Source: Myxococcus stipitatus (GTDB taxonomy: Bacteria; Myxococcota; Myxococcia; Myxococcales; Myxococcaceae). From it: 64,000 nt of DNA. Positions 8,186-16,761 of the stretch are shown piece by piece; within the stretch, counting starts at the first letter, position 1; each line of letters begins with the position of its first letter. Location of the stretch: contig NZ_JAKCFI010000003.1 of NCBI RefSeq assembly GCF_021412625.1, positions 992,001-1,056,000 on the forward strand, written 5' to 3'. Below the pieces are notes generated by a model. The model saw only the letters and a list, made by a program, of their open reading frames with translations, ran no database searches and was not told where the DNA came from. The position numbers and the translations under genes were made by a program.

Positions 8186-9721
8186 ATGTCCCCGTCTCCT
8201 TCCTCCCTGCCGCTCGAGGCGCCGCCCGCGCCCCCGGCCACGTCCGGCGTCCTGCCTCGCCAGACGCGCGCGTCCCGCCAGCGGCTGGCCGTCGCCCTGG
8301 GGTTGGGCGTGCTCGCGCAGGGGCTGCTCGACCGCCCCCTGTGGGGCGTGTCCTTTCCGGTGGTGGTGGTGGCGCTCGTCGCCGCGCTCGCCTTCCTGGG
8401 CGGACGCGAGGCGCTGCAGCGCGCGCGTCCCAACGCCTGGCTGCTGGCCCCGCTCGGCGTCGTCTCCTGCTTCGTGGCCGTGCGCGCCAGCCCGTGGCTG
8501 ACCACGCTCAACGTCCTGACCGCGGTCGTGCTGGTGCTCATGCTGTCGCATTTCTGGAGCTCGGGGCGCGTCGAGCGGCTGGGCCTGTGGGGCTACCCCG
8601 CGGTGGTGCTGTCCACCGTCGCGCGCGGCCTGCTCCTGCCGTTCTCGATGACGCGCGAGGCGGTGGACATGCGGGCGGCGGGCCGGCTCCTGCCGCGCGT
8701 GCTGCCCTTCGTCCGGGGGCTGCTCATCGTCGTGCCCGTGCTGGGGGTGTTCGCGGTGCTGTTGACGTCGGCGGACGTGGCCTTCGGCGCGGCCATGGGG
8801 CGGCTGTTGGCGATGGACCTGGACGTGTTGCTCGCCAACGCCGTGTCCTGGGCGTTCGGGACGCTGCTGTTCTCCGCGGCCAGCGCCGCGTTCCTGGGCC
8901 ACGCGCTGCGGCGTCGCGCGGTGTGGGCCGCGCCGGAGCTGGGGGAGCAGGAGGTGGCGCCGGCGGCTCCCCGGCTGGGCCTCACGGAGGCGTTGATGCT
9001 GGTGCTCGCGGTGGACGCCCTCTTCGGGGTCTTCGCGGGCTTCCAGGTGACGTACCTGTTCGTCGGCGACGCGACGTCGCCCGCGCCCGGCTACACCTAT
9101 GCGCAGTACGCGCGGCGCGGCTTCTTCGAGCTGATGCTCGTGTCCCTGCTCACGCTGGGGCTGGTGATGGCGCTGGCGCGGTGGACGCGCCGCGAGGCGC
9201 CGCTCGCGCGGCGGGTGTTCCAGGTGGGCACCTCGCTGATGGTGGGGTTGACGCTCGTCATCGTCGCCTCGGCGGTGAAGCGGATGACGCTGTACGAGGA
9301 CGCGTACGGCTACACGCGGCTGCGCCTGTTCACCCATGTGTTCATGGTGGCGCTGGGCGTGGTGCTGGCGTGGCGCTGCGTGACGCTGTGGTGGCGGCCG
9401 GAGCGCTTCGCGGTGGGCGCCTTCGTCACGGCGCTGGCCTCCGTGCTGGCGGTGAACGTCATCAACCCGGACGCGCTCATCGTCCGCCTCAACCTGGCGC
9501 GGGACACGAGCGAGGAGGCGCTGGACGTCCTGTACCTCGCGGGCTGGCTCTCCGAGGACGCGGTGCCGGAGCTGGCGAAGGCCCGGGACGACGCGCGCCT
9601 GGGGGAGGGCTTCCAGCGGGCGCTGCGCGACCGCTTCCTCCGGGACGGGGACACGCCGACGTGGCCGGAGTGGAACCTGGGGCGCTGGCGCGCGCGCCGG
9701 GCGCTGGAGGCGGCGCCGTAG
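8186..9721 (+). CDS. DUF4173/DUF4153-type polytopic membrane protein
   Basis: Predicted 511 residues from the ATG at 8186. The upstream open frame lacks sensible protein sequence. After about 35 Pro-rich residues come roughly a dozen hydrophobic spans. The segments YTYAQYARRGFFELMLVSLL and MTLYEDAYGYTRLRLF, and the end NVINPDALIVRLNLAR, are typical of DUF4173 proteins as I recall them. The C-terminal soluble part (LYLAGWLSEDAVPELAKARDD) fits the same family. Function is unknown. It lies between two minus-strand genes, so it is probably monocistronic. The stop is five bases from the stop of the convergent TonB-like gene. Confidence 0.8.
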   Translation: MSPSPSSLPLEAPPAPPATSGVLPRQTRASRQRLAVALGLGVLAQGLLDRPLWGVSFPVVVVALVAALAFLGGREALQRARPNAWLLAPLGVVSCFVAVRASPWLTTLNVLTAVVLVLMLSHFWSSGRVERLGLWGYPAVVLSTVARGLLLPFSMTREAVDMRAAGRLLPRVLPFVRGLLIVVPVLGVFAVLLTSADVAFGAAMGRLLAMDLDVLLANAVSWAFGTLLFSAASAAFLGHALRRRAVWAAPELGEQEVAPAAPRLGLTEALMLVLAVDALFGVFAGFQVTYLFVGDATSPAPGYTYAQYARRGFFELMLVSLLTLGLVMALARWTRREAPLARRVFQVGTSLMVGLTLVIVASAVKRMTLYEDAYGYTRLRLFTHVFMVALGVVLAWRCVTLWWRPERFAVGAFVTALASVLAVNVINPDALIVRLNLARDTSEEALDVLYLAGWLSEDAVPELAKARDDARLGEGFQRALRDRFLRDGDTPTWPEWNLGRWRARRALEAAP

Positions 9722-9725
9722 CGCT

Positions 9726-10598
9726 TCAGCGCAGGTGGTAGTTGAAGGGCAGCTCCACGGTGACGGGCGTGCCGAGCGCGGCGGGCGGCGGCGGGAAGGG
9801 GGCCGCCTCCCGCACGGCCGCCAGGGCCGCGTCGCACAGGACGTAGTGCGGGCAGGTGCCCACCACCGACAGGGCGATCAACCGGCCCCGCGCGTCCACG
9901 GAGATGCGCACGGAGAACTGCCCCTCGATGCCGGCGGCGGCGGCCTGGTGCGGGTAGCGCACGTCCTCGAAGCGGTCGCGGAACATCGTCTCGAAGTACT
10001 CCTCCTCCCAGGCGGCGCGCTCCGTGGCGGACGGCGGAGGCGGGGCCACGGGCAGCATGCCCGCGCTGCTGGCGGCCAGCACGCCTCGCACCATGCCGCC
10101 GATGATGCCGTTGGCCTCGCCGCCGGGCGTCGCGCCCGGGGCCGCGTCCGAGGGGCCGTGGGCGGCGGCGGCCACCGAGTCGGCGACCGACGTCTCCGCG
10201 CCGGGCGTCGGGGGCGTTTCGGGCCCGGTCTCCGGGGCGACGGGGGCCGGCGGGCGGGGCGTCGCTGGCGGGGGCCGGGGGAGCGCGACCTTGAAGGGCC
10301 GGGGCCGGCGCGCCGTCGTCCTCGCGGGCGCGGCGGCGCGGGCGGGAGCCGGGGGCGGGGGCGAGGCCATCAACTTGAGGACCAGCGCGGAGTCCTCGGT
10401 GAGGGGGGCCCGTATGGGGCGGGAGGCGCCCTGCCAGAGCGTCACCAGCCCGCCGAGCACCAGCCCGTGGAGGACGAGCGACAGCCAGGCCATCCACAGC
10501 GTGCGCCGGCGGTCCCCCGCGCCGCGCGCGTGGTCATGGACGACGGACGCGAAGAGGCCCTCGTCCGGTCCGCCCGTCCTCGGACGCATGTCCGGCAT
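9726..10598 (-). CDS. TonB-like energy-transducer protein
   Basis: Predicted 290 residues, starting at the ATG after GGAAGGGGGCG. A short cytoplasmic N-terminus is followed by one membrane span (LWMAWLSLVLHGLVLGGLVT), a long Pro/Ala-rich periplasmic spacer (about residues 80-190) and a C-terminal TonB-type domain. In that domain, YPHQAAAAGIEGQFSVRISV, GRLIALSVVGTC and a Phe-Pro-rich end matching PFPPPP are visible. The family couples the inner-membrane proton motive force, through ExbB/ExbD, to outer-membrane receptors. No receptor or ExbB gene is nearby. The only ExbD-like gene is 41 kb away at 51042. Confidence 0.85.
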   Translation of the reverse strand: MPDMRPRTGGPDEGLFASVVHDHARGAGDRRRTLWMAWLSLVLHGLVLGGLVTLWQGASRPIRAPLTEDSALVLKLMASPPPPAPARAAAPARTTARRPRPFKVALPRPPPATPRPPAPVAPETGPETPPTPGAETSVADSVAAAAHGPSDAAPGATPGGEANGIIGGMVRGVLAASSAGMLPVAPPPPSATERAAWEEEYFETMFRDRFEDVRYPHQAAAAGIEGQFSVRISVDARGRLIALSVVGTCPHYVLCDAALAAVREAAPFPPPPAALGTPVTVELPFNYHLR

Positions 10599-10780
10599 GT
10601 GCACGCCCCCTTCCCTTCCGCTCGCCACAGTCTAGCGGGAGGCCCCATCCACCTGACACCCTGTTAGTGCTCCTCCCCGAGGACGTGAAGGGCCGGTGAG
10701 CCCGCACTGTGCGCTGCCGGCCCCTCGCGGTCCGCGGTGTCCCCGGGGGCGCACTCCCTCCGACCCGTGGGGGGCTTTCC

Positions 10781-12595
10781 TCAGTTCCCGTGGGGATGCG
10801 CGCACGCCGAGCAGGTCCCCGGGGTCAGGAAGGAGTCGACGAACATCGAGCAGCCACAGCCGCTGACCCAGCAGGCGTGCTGGTTGTCGTAGCGCCCGCC
10901 GAAGGGATGGGGCGCGAGCGTCTGCATGGACACCTTGGCCACGCTGCTGGAGGGCGTGGGGAACGACGAGCCGCCATAGCCGATGAAGAGGGGCTGCGGG
11001 ATGGGGTCCGTCTTCAGGGGGTTGGTGCCCTGGCTGCGGGGCTTGTCCCACGCCAGCAGCTTCACCTGGGGCGCGTCGTTCTTGCCCGGGTCCGGCAGGC
11101 GCACCGCCACGCGGAAGTACAGCGCCCGCTTCTCCCAGTCCTCGGGCGATTGGAAGTCCCAGAACAGCTCGTTCGCCGTCCAGACGGAGTCGTGCGGCAT
11201 GAGGCCGGTGGACGTGCCCAGGCCCTTGTAGTTGTCGATGCGCAGGACCGCCTTGGAGCAGCGGTCCATGACGAACATCCACTGCTCCTCCTCCGCGTGC
11301 TCCAGCGACGTCTGGAACTTCGCGGTGCTCGCCTTCACCTCGAAGAAGGCCCAGCGCGGGCTGGTGGGCGTGTGCTGGAGCTTCGCCGCGATGTCCACGC
11401 CGTTGCCCGTGTTGTTCTGCACCGCGCCCCGGATGTCGAACCCGAGCTGCTTCAGGAACTGTATGGCGATGGCCTCGCCCGTGTCGCCAATCCAGGAGCT
11501 GTCCATGTACGTGATGGAGTTGCACTGGGCCAGCAGCGTCATCTGGACGCCCCCGGTGCCACCCGGCTCGCCCCACGGGTAGCGGACCGCGGTGATGGGG
11601 GCCCCCTGGTTGTATTCGAGGGTCCCGAAGCGGGGCATCGACACGCGGATGAGGTGCAGCTCGAACTCGGCGCCCCGGCCCATGGCCTTCTCGACCGCGC
11701 GGGCGCCCTGGGCGGCCTTCTCGCCGTAGTGGCCCTGGAGCGCCTGCTTGATGCGGTCCTCGACGAACGCCTGGGCGTTCTTCTGGGCCTTGGAGCACTG
11801 CGCGTCGTTCACCTTCACTTCGATGTAGTGGATGACCTCGCGGCGCTGGACGGTGAAGCGCGGGGTCCGCGTGCGGGTGGGGAAGCGGCTGTTCGTCGGC
11901 GCGGTCGTCGTCCCGACCATGCAGCCGCGCAGCGTGTCGTATTCGGTGTCGCCGTCGGTGATGAAGACGATGTCGATGCCGTTGTTGCTGCTCACGCAGA
12001 GGGAGTCGAGGTTCGTCTGCGCCTTGATGAAGTTGCGGAAGAGGACCTCCGCCTGGACGCCCGCGTGGAACTGGGGCACGTCGAGCGTGACCTGCGTCAT
12101 TGTGTGGACCGTGCTGCCCGCCAGCTTCTGGTAGTGCTGGGTCGAGAAGCAGTCCGCGCAGACCGTGTACGGCGTGCAGGCCCAGAACAGCCGGGCGCAG
12201 CCCGGTGTCGAGCACGTCTTGATGTTGTCGCGCTGCGAGTTGGCGCAGTAGCCGCAGATGAACTGGCTGAAGTCGGAGCTGCTGAACCAGTCGTGCCCCG
12301 TCCCGTACTTCTCCAGGTCCAGCACCCGGCCGCACGGCGTGCACTTCTTCCGGTTGTCGTGGAAGACGAAGCCCTGCCCGAACTGGACCTGCGGCGCCTC
12401 CAGCGCCTGGGCCCGCTTCTCCATGTACTGGAGGACCGTCGCCGCGACGTCGGAGCCGAAGGCCTTGAAGCGCAGCACGCTGATGGCCTGCTCGAGCTTC
12501 CACTTCACCGTGCACTGGTCGATGGCGAGCGCGAGCGCGTTCTTCTGCGAGGTGTCGTCGGTCTCGTAGGTGATGCCATCGAAGGTGATTTGCAT
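10781..12595 (-). CDS. Protein with two PD-(D/E)XK-like nuclease cores and zinc ribbons
   Basis: Predicted 604 residues, not a family I can name. The N-terminal 70 residues are helical. Then come zinc-ribbon-like Cys pairs: C85-C88 with C114-C117, and C128/C133/C140 with C146-C149. A first restriction-endonuclease-like core follows: helix with E183, NNGIDI with D208, then E259-V-K261 (HYIEVKVND). A second, independent core follows: helix with E374 (GEAIAIQFLKQLGFDI), NGVDIAAK with D401, then E419-V-K421 (WAFFEVKAS). The C-terminal tail C575, C580-G-C582, F585, C595-C598, H600, H602 looks like a further metal site. There is no signal peptide or membrane segment. A DNA- or RNA-cleaving role is inferred. 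It lies downstream of an ATPase-like gene on the same strand, 185 bases away. Confidence 0.75.
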   Translation of the reverse strand: MQITFDGITYETDDTSQKNALALAIDQCTVKWKLEQAISVLRFKAFGSDVAATVLQYMEKRAQALEAPQVQFGQGFVFHDNRKKCTPCGRVLDLEKYGTGHDWFSSSDFSQFICGYCANSQRDNIKTCSTPGCARLFWACTPYTVCADCFSTQHYQKLAGSTVHTMTQVTLDVPQFHAGVQAEVLFRNFIKAQTNLDSLCVSSNNGIDIVFITDGDTEYDTLRGCMVGTTTAPTNSRFPTRTRTPRFTVQRREVIHYIEVKVNDAQCSKAQKNAQAFVEDRIKQALQGHYGEKAAQGARAVEKAMGRGAEFELHLIRVSMPRFGTLEYNQGAPITAVRYPWGEPGGTGGVQMTLLAQCNSITYMDSSWIGDTGEAIAIQFLKQLGFDIRGAVQNNTGNGVDIAAKLQHTPTSPRWAFFEVKASTAKFQTSLEHAEEEQWMFVMDRCSKAVLRIDNYKGLGTSTGLMPHDSVWTANELFWDFQSPEDWEKRALYFRVAVRLPDPGKNDAPQVKLLAWDKPRSQGTNPLKTDPIPQPLFIGYGGSSFPTPSSSVAKVSMQTLAPHPFGGRYDNQHACWVSGCGCSMFVDSFLTPGTCSACAHPHGN

Positions 12596-12780
12596 GAAGG
12601 TCCTCGCCGCGCGGACGGGTGGCGTCGCGGAGTGGCTCCGCGTGGCCTGGGACTCCGCCTTCGAGCAAGGGCCGTACCAGGGCGACCCCGTCCGGGTGGG
12701 AGCGGAGTCACCTGCCTCTGCGTTCCGGGGGGACGCGGCGGCGTCCCGTCGAGACGCCTCGCGAGCGCGAGTGGAGGACC

Positions 12781-13857
12781 TCAGTCACCCGAGGTGGAAG
12801 CCGTCGCGCGCGTGAGCCGTGGCTGCCCCGCCGCGTCCCTCGTGACGGTGTGCAGCGAGCGCGTGCGCGCGCCCGTGGACGCGTCCACGGTGTGGTGGAC
12901 GATGAGGGGGGAGAGCGGGACGCCGGGGAGGGCCGCCTCCAGTCGCGCGAGCGCCTCTTCTGGCGCGGCGGCCTCGAGCGCGAACGCCACGGCGTGCCCG
13001 GTGAGCGCGCCCTGGATGAGCAGGTGGAGGTCCTCGGGGGTGCGGGCCTCGTCGGCGAGCACCACGTCCGGGTCCTGTCGGAGGAAGGCGCGCAGCAGCT
13101 GGGACAGCGGCGTCGACGGGCCGACGCGCACGGTGCCGACGCGCGTGTCCACGCCGCGCGGCTGCTCCAGCGCGGCGAGCACGTTCACCCCGTCGGGGAG
13201 CGCGCCCAGCGCCGCGTGGAGGGTGGTGCTGCGCCCCGTGCCGCGCGCGCCCGTGAAGAGCACCGGCTGTCCCCGGAAGAGGGCGTCCAGCGCGAGGAAG
13301 CGCGCCTCGAGGAACGCGGCGTCCTCGGGAGACAGGGCCAGGGCGCGGAAGGGCGGCTGGTCCGCGCGGAGCTGGCGGTCCCTCGCCACCGCCGTCACCC
13401 AGGCGCCGAGCGGCCCCTCCCGGAACGTCACCCAGAACAGGCGCTCCGGGTCGTCTCCCGCGTCGAAGGGGAACGCCACGGTGCCTCGCTGGGGCCGGGT
13501 CTCGTCCCGCCCGCGTCCGCTGAAGCGCGCCAGGGCCTCGCCCAGGGATGCGTGGAGGTCCGGCGCATGCGCGACGCGGACCGCGACACGCTCCTGTCCG
13601 AGCAGGCCCGTGTGGTCGGGGGCGTCCGGGTGGATGAAGAAGAACGAGACCCCGGCGACGGGCACCCCCTCGTCCTCGTCGCACCAGACGGAGAACACCG
13701 ACACGCGCGTCTGGCCGGCGATGGAGAACAGGGCCTGGGCCGCCTCCCCGGGCGAGGCCGGCGGGGCGGGCGGCTGGGGGACGGCGTGGCCCTGGGCGGC
13801 GAGGTGCTCGACGAGGCTGGCGATCAGCGCGGCGAAGGTGGTGGCGGGGGTGCTCAT
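12781..13857 (-). CDS. Degenerate GspE/PilB-like secretion ATPase paralogue
   Basis: Predicted 358 residues. Residues about 170-310 align by eye with type II secretion/type IV pilus ATPases: P-loop GARGTGRSTT (203-212), LRAFLRQDPDVVLADEART (Walker B region, Glu270) and ALTGHAVAFALEAA. Three departures are clear. The P-loop Lys is Arg209, the family His box (normally TGHLVxxTLHTN) is lost, and the tetracysteine domain is absent. The N-terminal 170 residues are unlike PilB N-domains. Nucleotide binding is therefore uncertain and the protein may be regulatory. It is encoded upstream of the dual-nuclease gene on the same strand and could be co-transcribed. Divergent from the DUF1579 gene with a 94-base gap. 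Confidence 0.7.
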   Translation of the reverse strand: MSTPATTFAALIASLVEHLAAQGHAVPQPPAPPASPGEAAQALFSIAGQTRVSVFSVWCDEDEGVPVAGVSFFFIHPDAPDHTGLLGQERVAVRVAHAPDLHASLGEALARFSGRGRDETRPQRGTVAFPFDAGDDPERLFWVTFREGPLGAWVTAVARDRQLRADQPPFRALALSPEDAAFLEARFLALDALFRGQPVLFTGARGTGRSTTLHAALGALPDGVNVLAALEQPRGVDTRVGTVRVGPSTPLSQLLRAFLRQDPDVVLADEARTPEDLHLLIQGALTGHAVAFALEAAAPEEALARLEAALPGVPLSPLIVHHTVDASTGARTRSLHTVTRDAAGQPRLTRATASTSGD

Positions 13858-13951
13858 GCGTGGCGTCCTCGCGCGGGATGATGGCATGCGTCGTGCGGTC
13901 CGTGCGTGGATCCGCGAGGATGTCCGCTCCATTTCTCCGGGACCCCCGACG

Positions 13952-14497
13952 ATGAACGACGTGCTGGACGCGACGACCGCACCGACGACCGCCTTCGAGG
14001 CGGGTGACGAGCACCGGCTCCTCCACCGCTGGGTGGGTCCGTGGGAAGGCCCCACGCGCACGTGGTTCGACCCTTCCGGCGCGCCCGAGGAGACGCGCAC
14101 GCGCGCGCGAATCGAACCGCTGCTGGGTGGCCGGTTCGTGCGCATCGACTACCAGGGCACGGCGATGGGCAAGCCCCACGCGGGGCAGCTCGTGCTCGGC
14201 TTCGACCGCGCGGAGGGGCAGTACACCGCGGCGTGGGTGGACAGCTTCCACATGGGCGCGTCGATGATGGTCTCCACCGGGGCGCCTCGGGAGGATGGGC
14301 GCGTCTCGGTGCTGGGCGGCTACACCGCGGCCATGTGCGACGACCAGGGCGTCACCCAGAAGCAGCGCTGGGGGTGGCGCACGGTCATCCACCAGCCGGA
14401 CGAGGACTCGCTTGTGCTCGAGTCCTTCAACATCTGGCCGGAGGGCCGGGAGGACCGCGCGGTGGAGACCCGGCTGTCGCGCCGACGCGGGGGCTAG
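13952..14497 (+). CDS. DUF1579 family protein
   Basis: Predicted 181 residues, soluble. The motifs LHRWVGPWEGPTRTWFDP, IEPLLGGRFVRIDYQG, LVLGFDRAEGQYTAAWVDSF and ESFNIWPEGRE match the DUF1579 beta-barrel family as I recall it. The family is of unknown function and sometimes annotated as a hypothetical lipid-binding-like barrel. The ATG at 13952 was chosen because the upstream frame is antisense to the ATPase gene. It is read divergently from that gene. No partner enzyme is adjacent. Confidence 0.8.
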   Translation: MNDVLDATTAPTTAFEAGDEHRLLHRWVGPWEGPTRTWFDPSGAPEETRTRARIEPLLGGRFVRIDYQGTAMGKPHAGQLVLGFDRAEGQYTAAWVDSFHMGASMMVSTGAPREDGRVSVLGGYTAAMCDDQGVTQKQRWGWRTVIHQPDEDSLVLESFNIWPEGREDRAVETRLSRRRGG

Positions 14498-14702
14498 GCC
14501 GCGCCGGCAATCCCAGGCTCCGGGTGCAAGTCATTGCCCGACGGAGAGGGGCTCCCCGGGGGCTCGTCAAGGGCGGGGCCCTCGACAGTCGCGGTGAGAG
14601 GAGTCCCCGCGAAGGCCGCGTTTGGGATAAGGCTCGGGAGGGGCCGCGCGGTGGGACTCGCGTGGCCAGGTCGGGGTTCGTGGGCCGCGTGAGAGGACGT
14701 GC

Positions 14703-16310
14703 ATGAAGCTGGATGACCTGGTGCTGGCATTGACCGTCTCGCTGTTGCGGGTGGAGCGCGAGCGGTGGCTGGAGGTGCTGTCCCAGGTGGAGGTCGAGCT
14801 GGGGGCCGGCTGGACGCTGCGACTGCTGGAGGCCCCCGGGACGTACTCCGTGGGCGCGCGCACGGCCCAGGGGCAGGAGCTGCCGCTGGAGGCGTGGCGG
14901 GAGCTGCTGGACACGCAGGGGCTCCAGGGCGTGCGGGCCATCGACCTGGGCAGCCTGGGGCCCGCGGAGGTGCCCGAGCACGTGGCCGCCGCGTTCATCA
15001 ACTCCGAGGCGCTGGTGCTGGACGTGCGCACGCGCGCGGGGTCCACGCTGTACCAACTGGAGACGGTGCTCAGCAGCGCGTCGCTGATGACGCCTCGCCA
15101 GTTCGCAGAGTTCGCGCGGATGCAGCCGCACGCGCAGCGGGTGATGGAGGCCCTGGCCCACGTCATCACGGACTCCAACCAGCTCAACCAGCGCCCCGCC
15201 GTGGCGGCCTCGCAGGTGGCGGACTACCTGCACTCGCGCGAGGGCGCCGGCATCTTCGACCTGCTGGGCGGAGACCTCCTGCGCGAGGTCCAGGTCACCG
15301 TCCTGCGCGAGGGCGGCGAGGTGCTCGTGCCGGAGGACTTCCGCCCCTTCTTCCAGACGCTCGACCCGGACGACTTCGAGCGGAGCCTGCTGCCGCCGGA
15401 GCGGCTGGCGGAGTTCGTGCCCGTCGACGAGCGGCTGTACCTGTCCGGCGACGACTTCGGGCGGGACTTCGTGACGCTGGTGGAGGCGCAGCCGTTCGCC
15501 GACGACATCTGGCGCCGCGCGGCGGAGAACCTCAACCGCTTCGTCCCCGAGGGCGGCGCGCCGCACACCCCCGAGTCCCTGAAGGCCCTGCTGTCGACGG
15601 CGGGGCAGGAGGAGGCGTTCGCGGTGTCCTCGGGCAACCTGATGGAGGAGCTCCAGATGTGCTGCAAGGCGCATGGGGTGGAGCCCGTCATCCCGGAGGC
15701 GTTGCGCGAGCGCGTGCGGACCCTGGGGCCCACGCGGGAGCAGCGCGCGAAGGACCCGGGGCTCATCCCGGAGCGCGAGCGGCTGCGGCTGGTGCCCAAC
15801 GATTCGCACCACCAGCTCTACCTGTTCAACGCGCTGACGATGGCGCGCTCGCCCGCGCTGCCACGGCGTGGCACGGACGCGCGCGTGGAGCTGCTGGCGA
15901 GCCTGTCGGACGCGGCGGACTTCGCCGAGCGCAAGGGGTCGCCCTTCGCGGAGGCGTTCCGGCTGGCGCGCTTCGTCCTGGAGAGCACGGGGTTCCGGCT
16001 CCAGGAGTACGCGCCCTCGCGGGCGAACGCGGTGCGCGAGGCGCTGCGCGGCGAGGGGCTGGGGGAGCGCGCCTGGGAGGCGTTCGAGCGGCGAGAGGCG
16101 CTCGTCACGCTGTTCCAGGCGTTCCCCTCGTCGGAGGAGCGGCTGCGGGGGCTCGTGGCCTGCTCGGTGGCGGACGTCTTCGGGGGGATGGGCTCGTGGA
16201 ACGACGAGTTCTTCGAGACCGATGACGACCAGGCCTGGTACGAGCGGGTGACGCAGCAGCTGTTCCGCGCGCTGCGCGAGTTCTTCGTGGTGATGGTGAA
16301 CGCGCGCTGA
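14703..16310 (+). CDS. Hypothetical 535-residue protein
   Basis: The ATG follows a GAGAGGACG ribosome site. The product is a soluble, mostly helical, acidic protein without signal peptide, membrane segment or recognised catalytic motif. An N-terminal region (1-110) looks alpha/beta, and the remainder is Leu/Glu/Arg-rich helix. The segment MGSWNDEFFETDDD near the C-terminus is unusually acidic. Codon use matches its neighbours, so the gene is clearly real. I do not recognise a family. It stands alone between a DUF1579 gene and a convergent cupin gene. Confidence 0.8.
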   Translation: MKLDDLVLALTVSLLRVERERWLEVLSQVEVELGAGWTLRLLEAPGTYSVGARTAQGQELPLEAWRELLDTQGLQGVRAIDLGSLGPAEVPEHVAAAFINSEALVLDVRTRAGSTLYQLETVLSSASLMTPRQFAEFARMQPHAQRVMEALAHVITDSNQLNQRPAVAASQVADYLHSREGAGIFDLLGGDLLREVQVTVLREGGEVLVPEDFRPFFQTLDPDDFERSLLPPERLAEFVPVDERLYLSGDDFGRDFVTLVEAQPFADDIWRRAAENLNRFVPEGGAPHTPESLKALLSTAGQEEAFAVSSGNLMEELQMCCKAHGVEPVIPEALRERVRTLGPTREQRAKDPGLIPERERLRLVPNDSHHQLYLFNALTMARSPALPRRGTDARVELLASLSDAADFAERKGSPFAEAFRLARFVLESTGFRLQEYAPSRANAVREALRGEGLGERAWEAFERREALVTLFQAFPSSEERLRGLVACSVADVFGGMGSWNDEFFETDDDQAWYERVTQQLFRALREFFVVMVNAR

Positions 16311-16324
16311 CGGCGCGCGCCGCT

Positions 16325-16687
16325 TCAGTCGTCGCGGTGGACGGTGCCCGGGGAGAAGGCGGGCAGGCAGATGGCGACGTATTCGGCGCCCTCGGGCTCG
16401 GGGGTGCTGTAGCGCACCCACTCGCCAGGCTCGCAGACGATGGCCTGGCCGCCGCGCACGTCGATGTGGCCGTTCTTGTGCTCCACGCGCAGGACGCCCG
16501 CGAGCACGAGGGTGAGCTCCTTGAACTCCGGCGTCTGCCCCGGCTCCTCCCAGCCGCCCGGGCTGTTCATGTGCGCGACGCTGACGTCGGACGTCTTCGT
16601 CGTGGCGCGGCCGACGAACTCGTGGATGAGCTTCGGCTTGTTGCCCACGGCGGTGACGCGCATGGGCGCGGGAATCAGGGTCGGCAT
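16325..16687 (-). CDS. Small cupin-domain protein
   Basis: Predicted 120 residues forming a single cupin barrel: FKELTLVLAGVLRVEHKNGH corresponds to the first cupin motif region, and GGQAIVCEPGEWVRYSTPE to the second. The usual metal-binding His residues are mostly replaced (ELTLVLAG instead of HxH), so metal binding is doubtful. Such small cupins bind small ligands or act as isomerases. No pathway is suggested by the neighbours. The stop is 15 bases from the stop of the convergent hypothetical gene. The glyoxalase-fold gene upstream is on the same strand. Confidence 0.82.
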   Translation of the reverse strand: MPTLIPAPMRVTAVGNKPKLIHEFVGRATTKTSDVSVAHMNSPGGWEEPGQTPEFKELTLVLAGVLRVEHKNGHIDVRGGQAIVCEPGEWVRYSTPEPEGAEYVAICLPAFSPGTVHRDD

Positions 16688-16761
16688 CCAGGACTCTCGA
16701 GAGACTGCGGGGACATCCGCCGGCGCGTCACGTTACCGCAACGCGCGCCGGGGGAGGGGAC

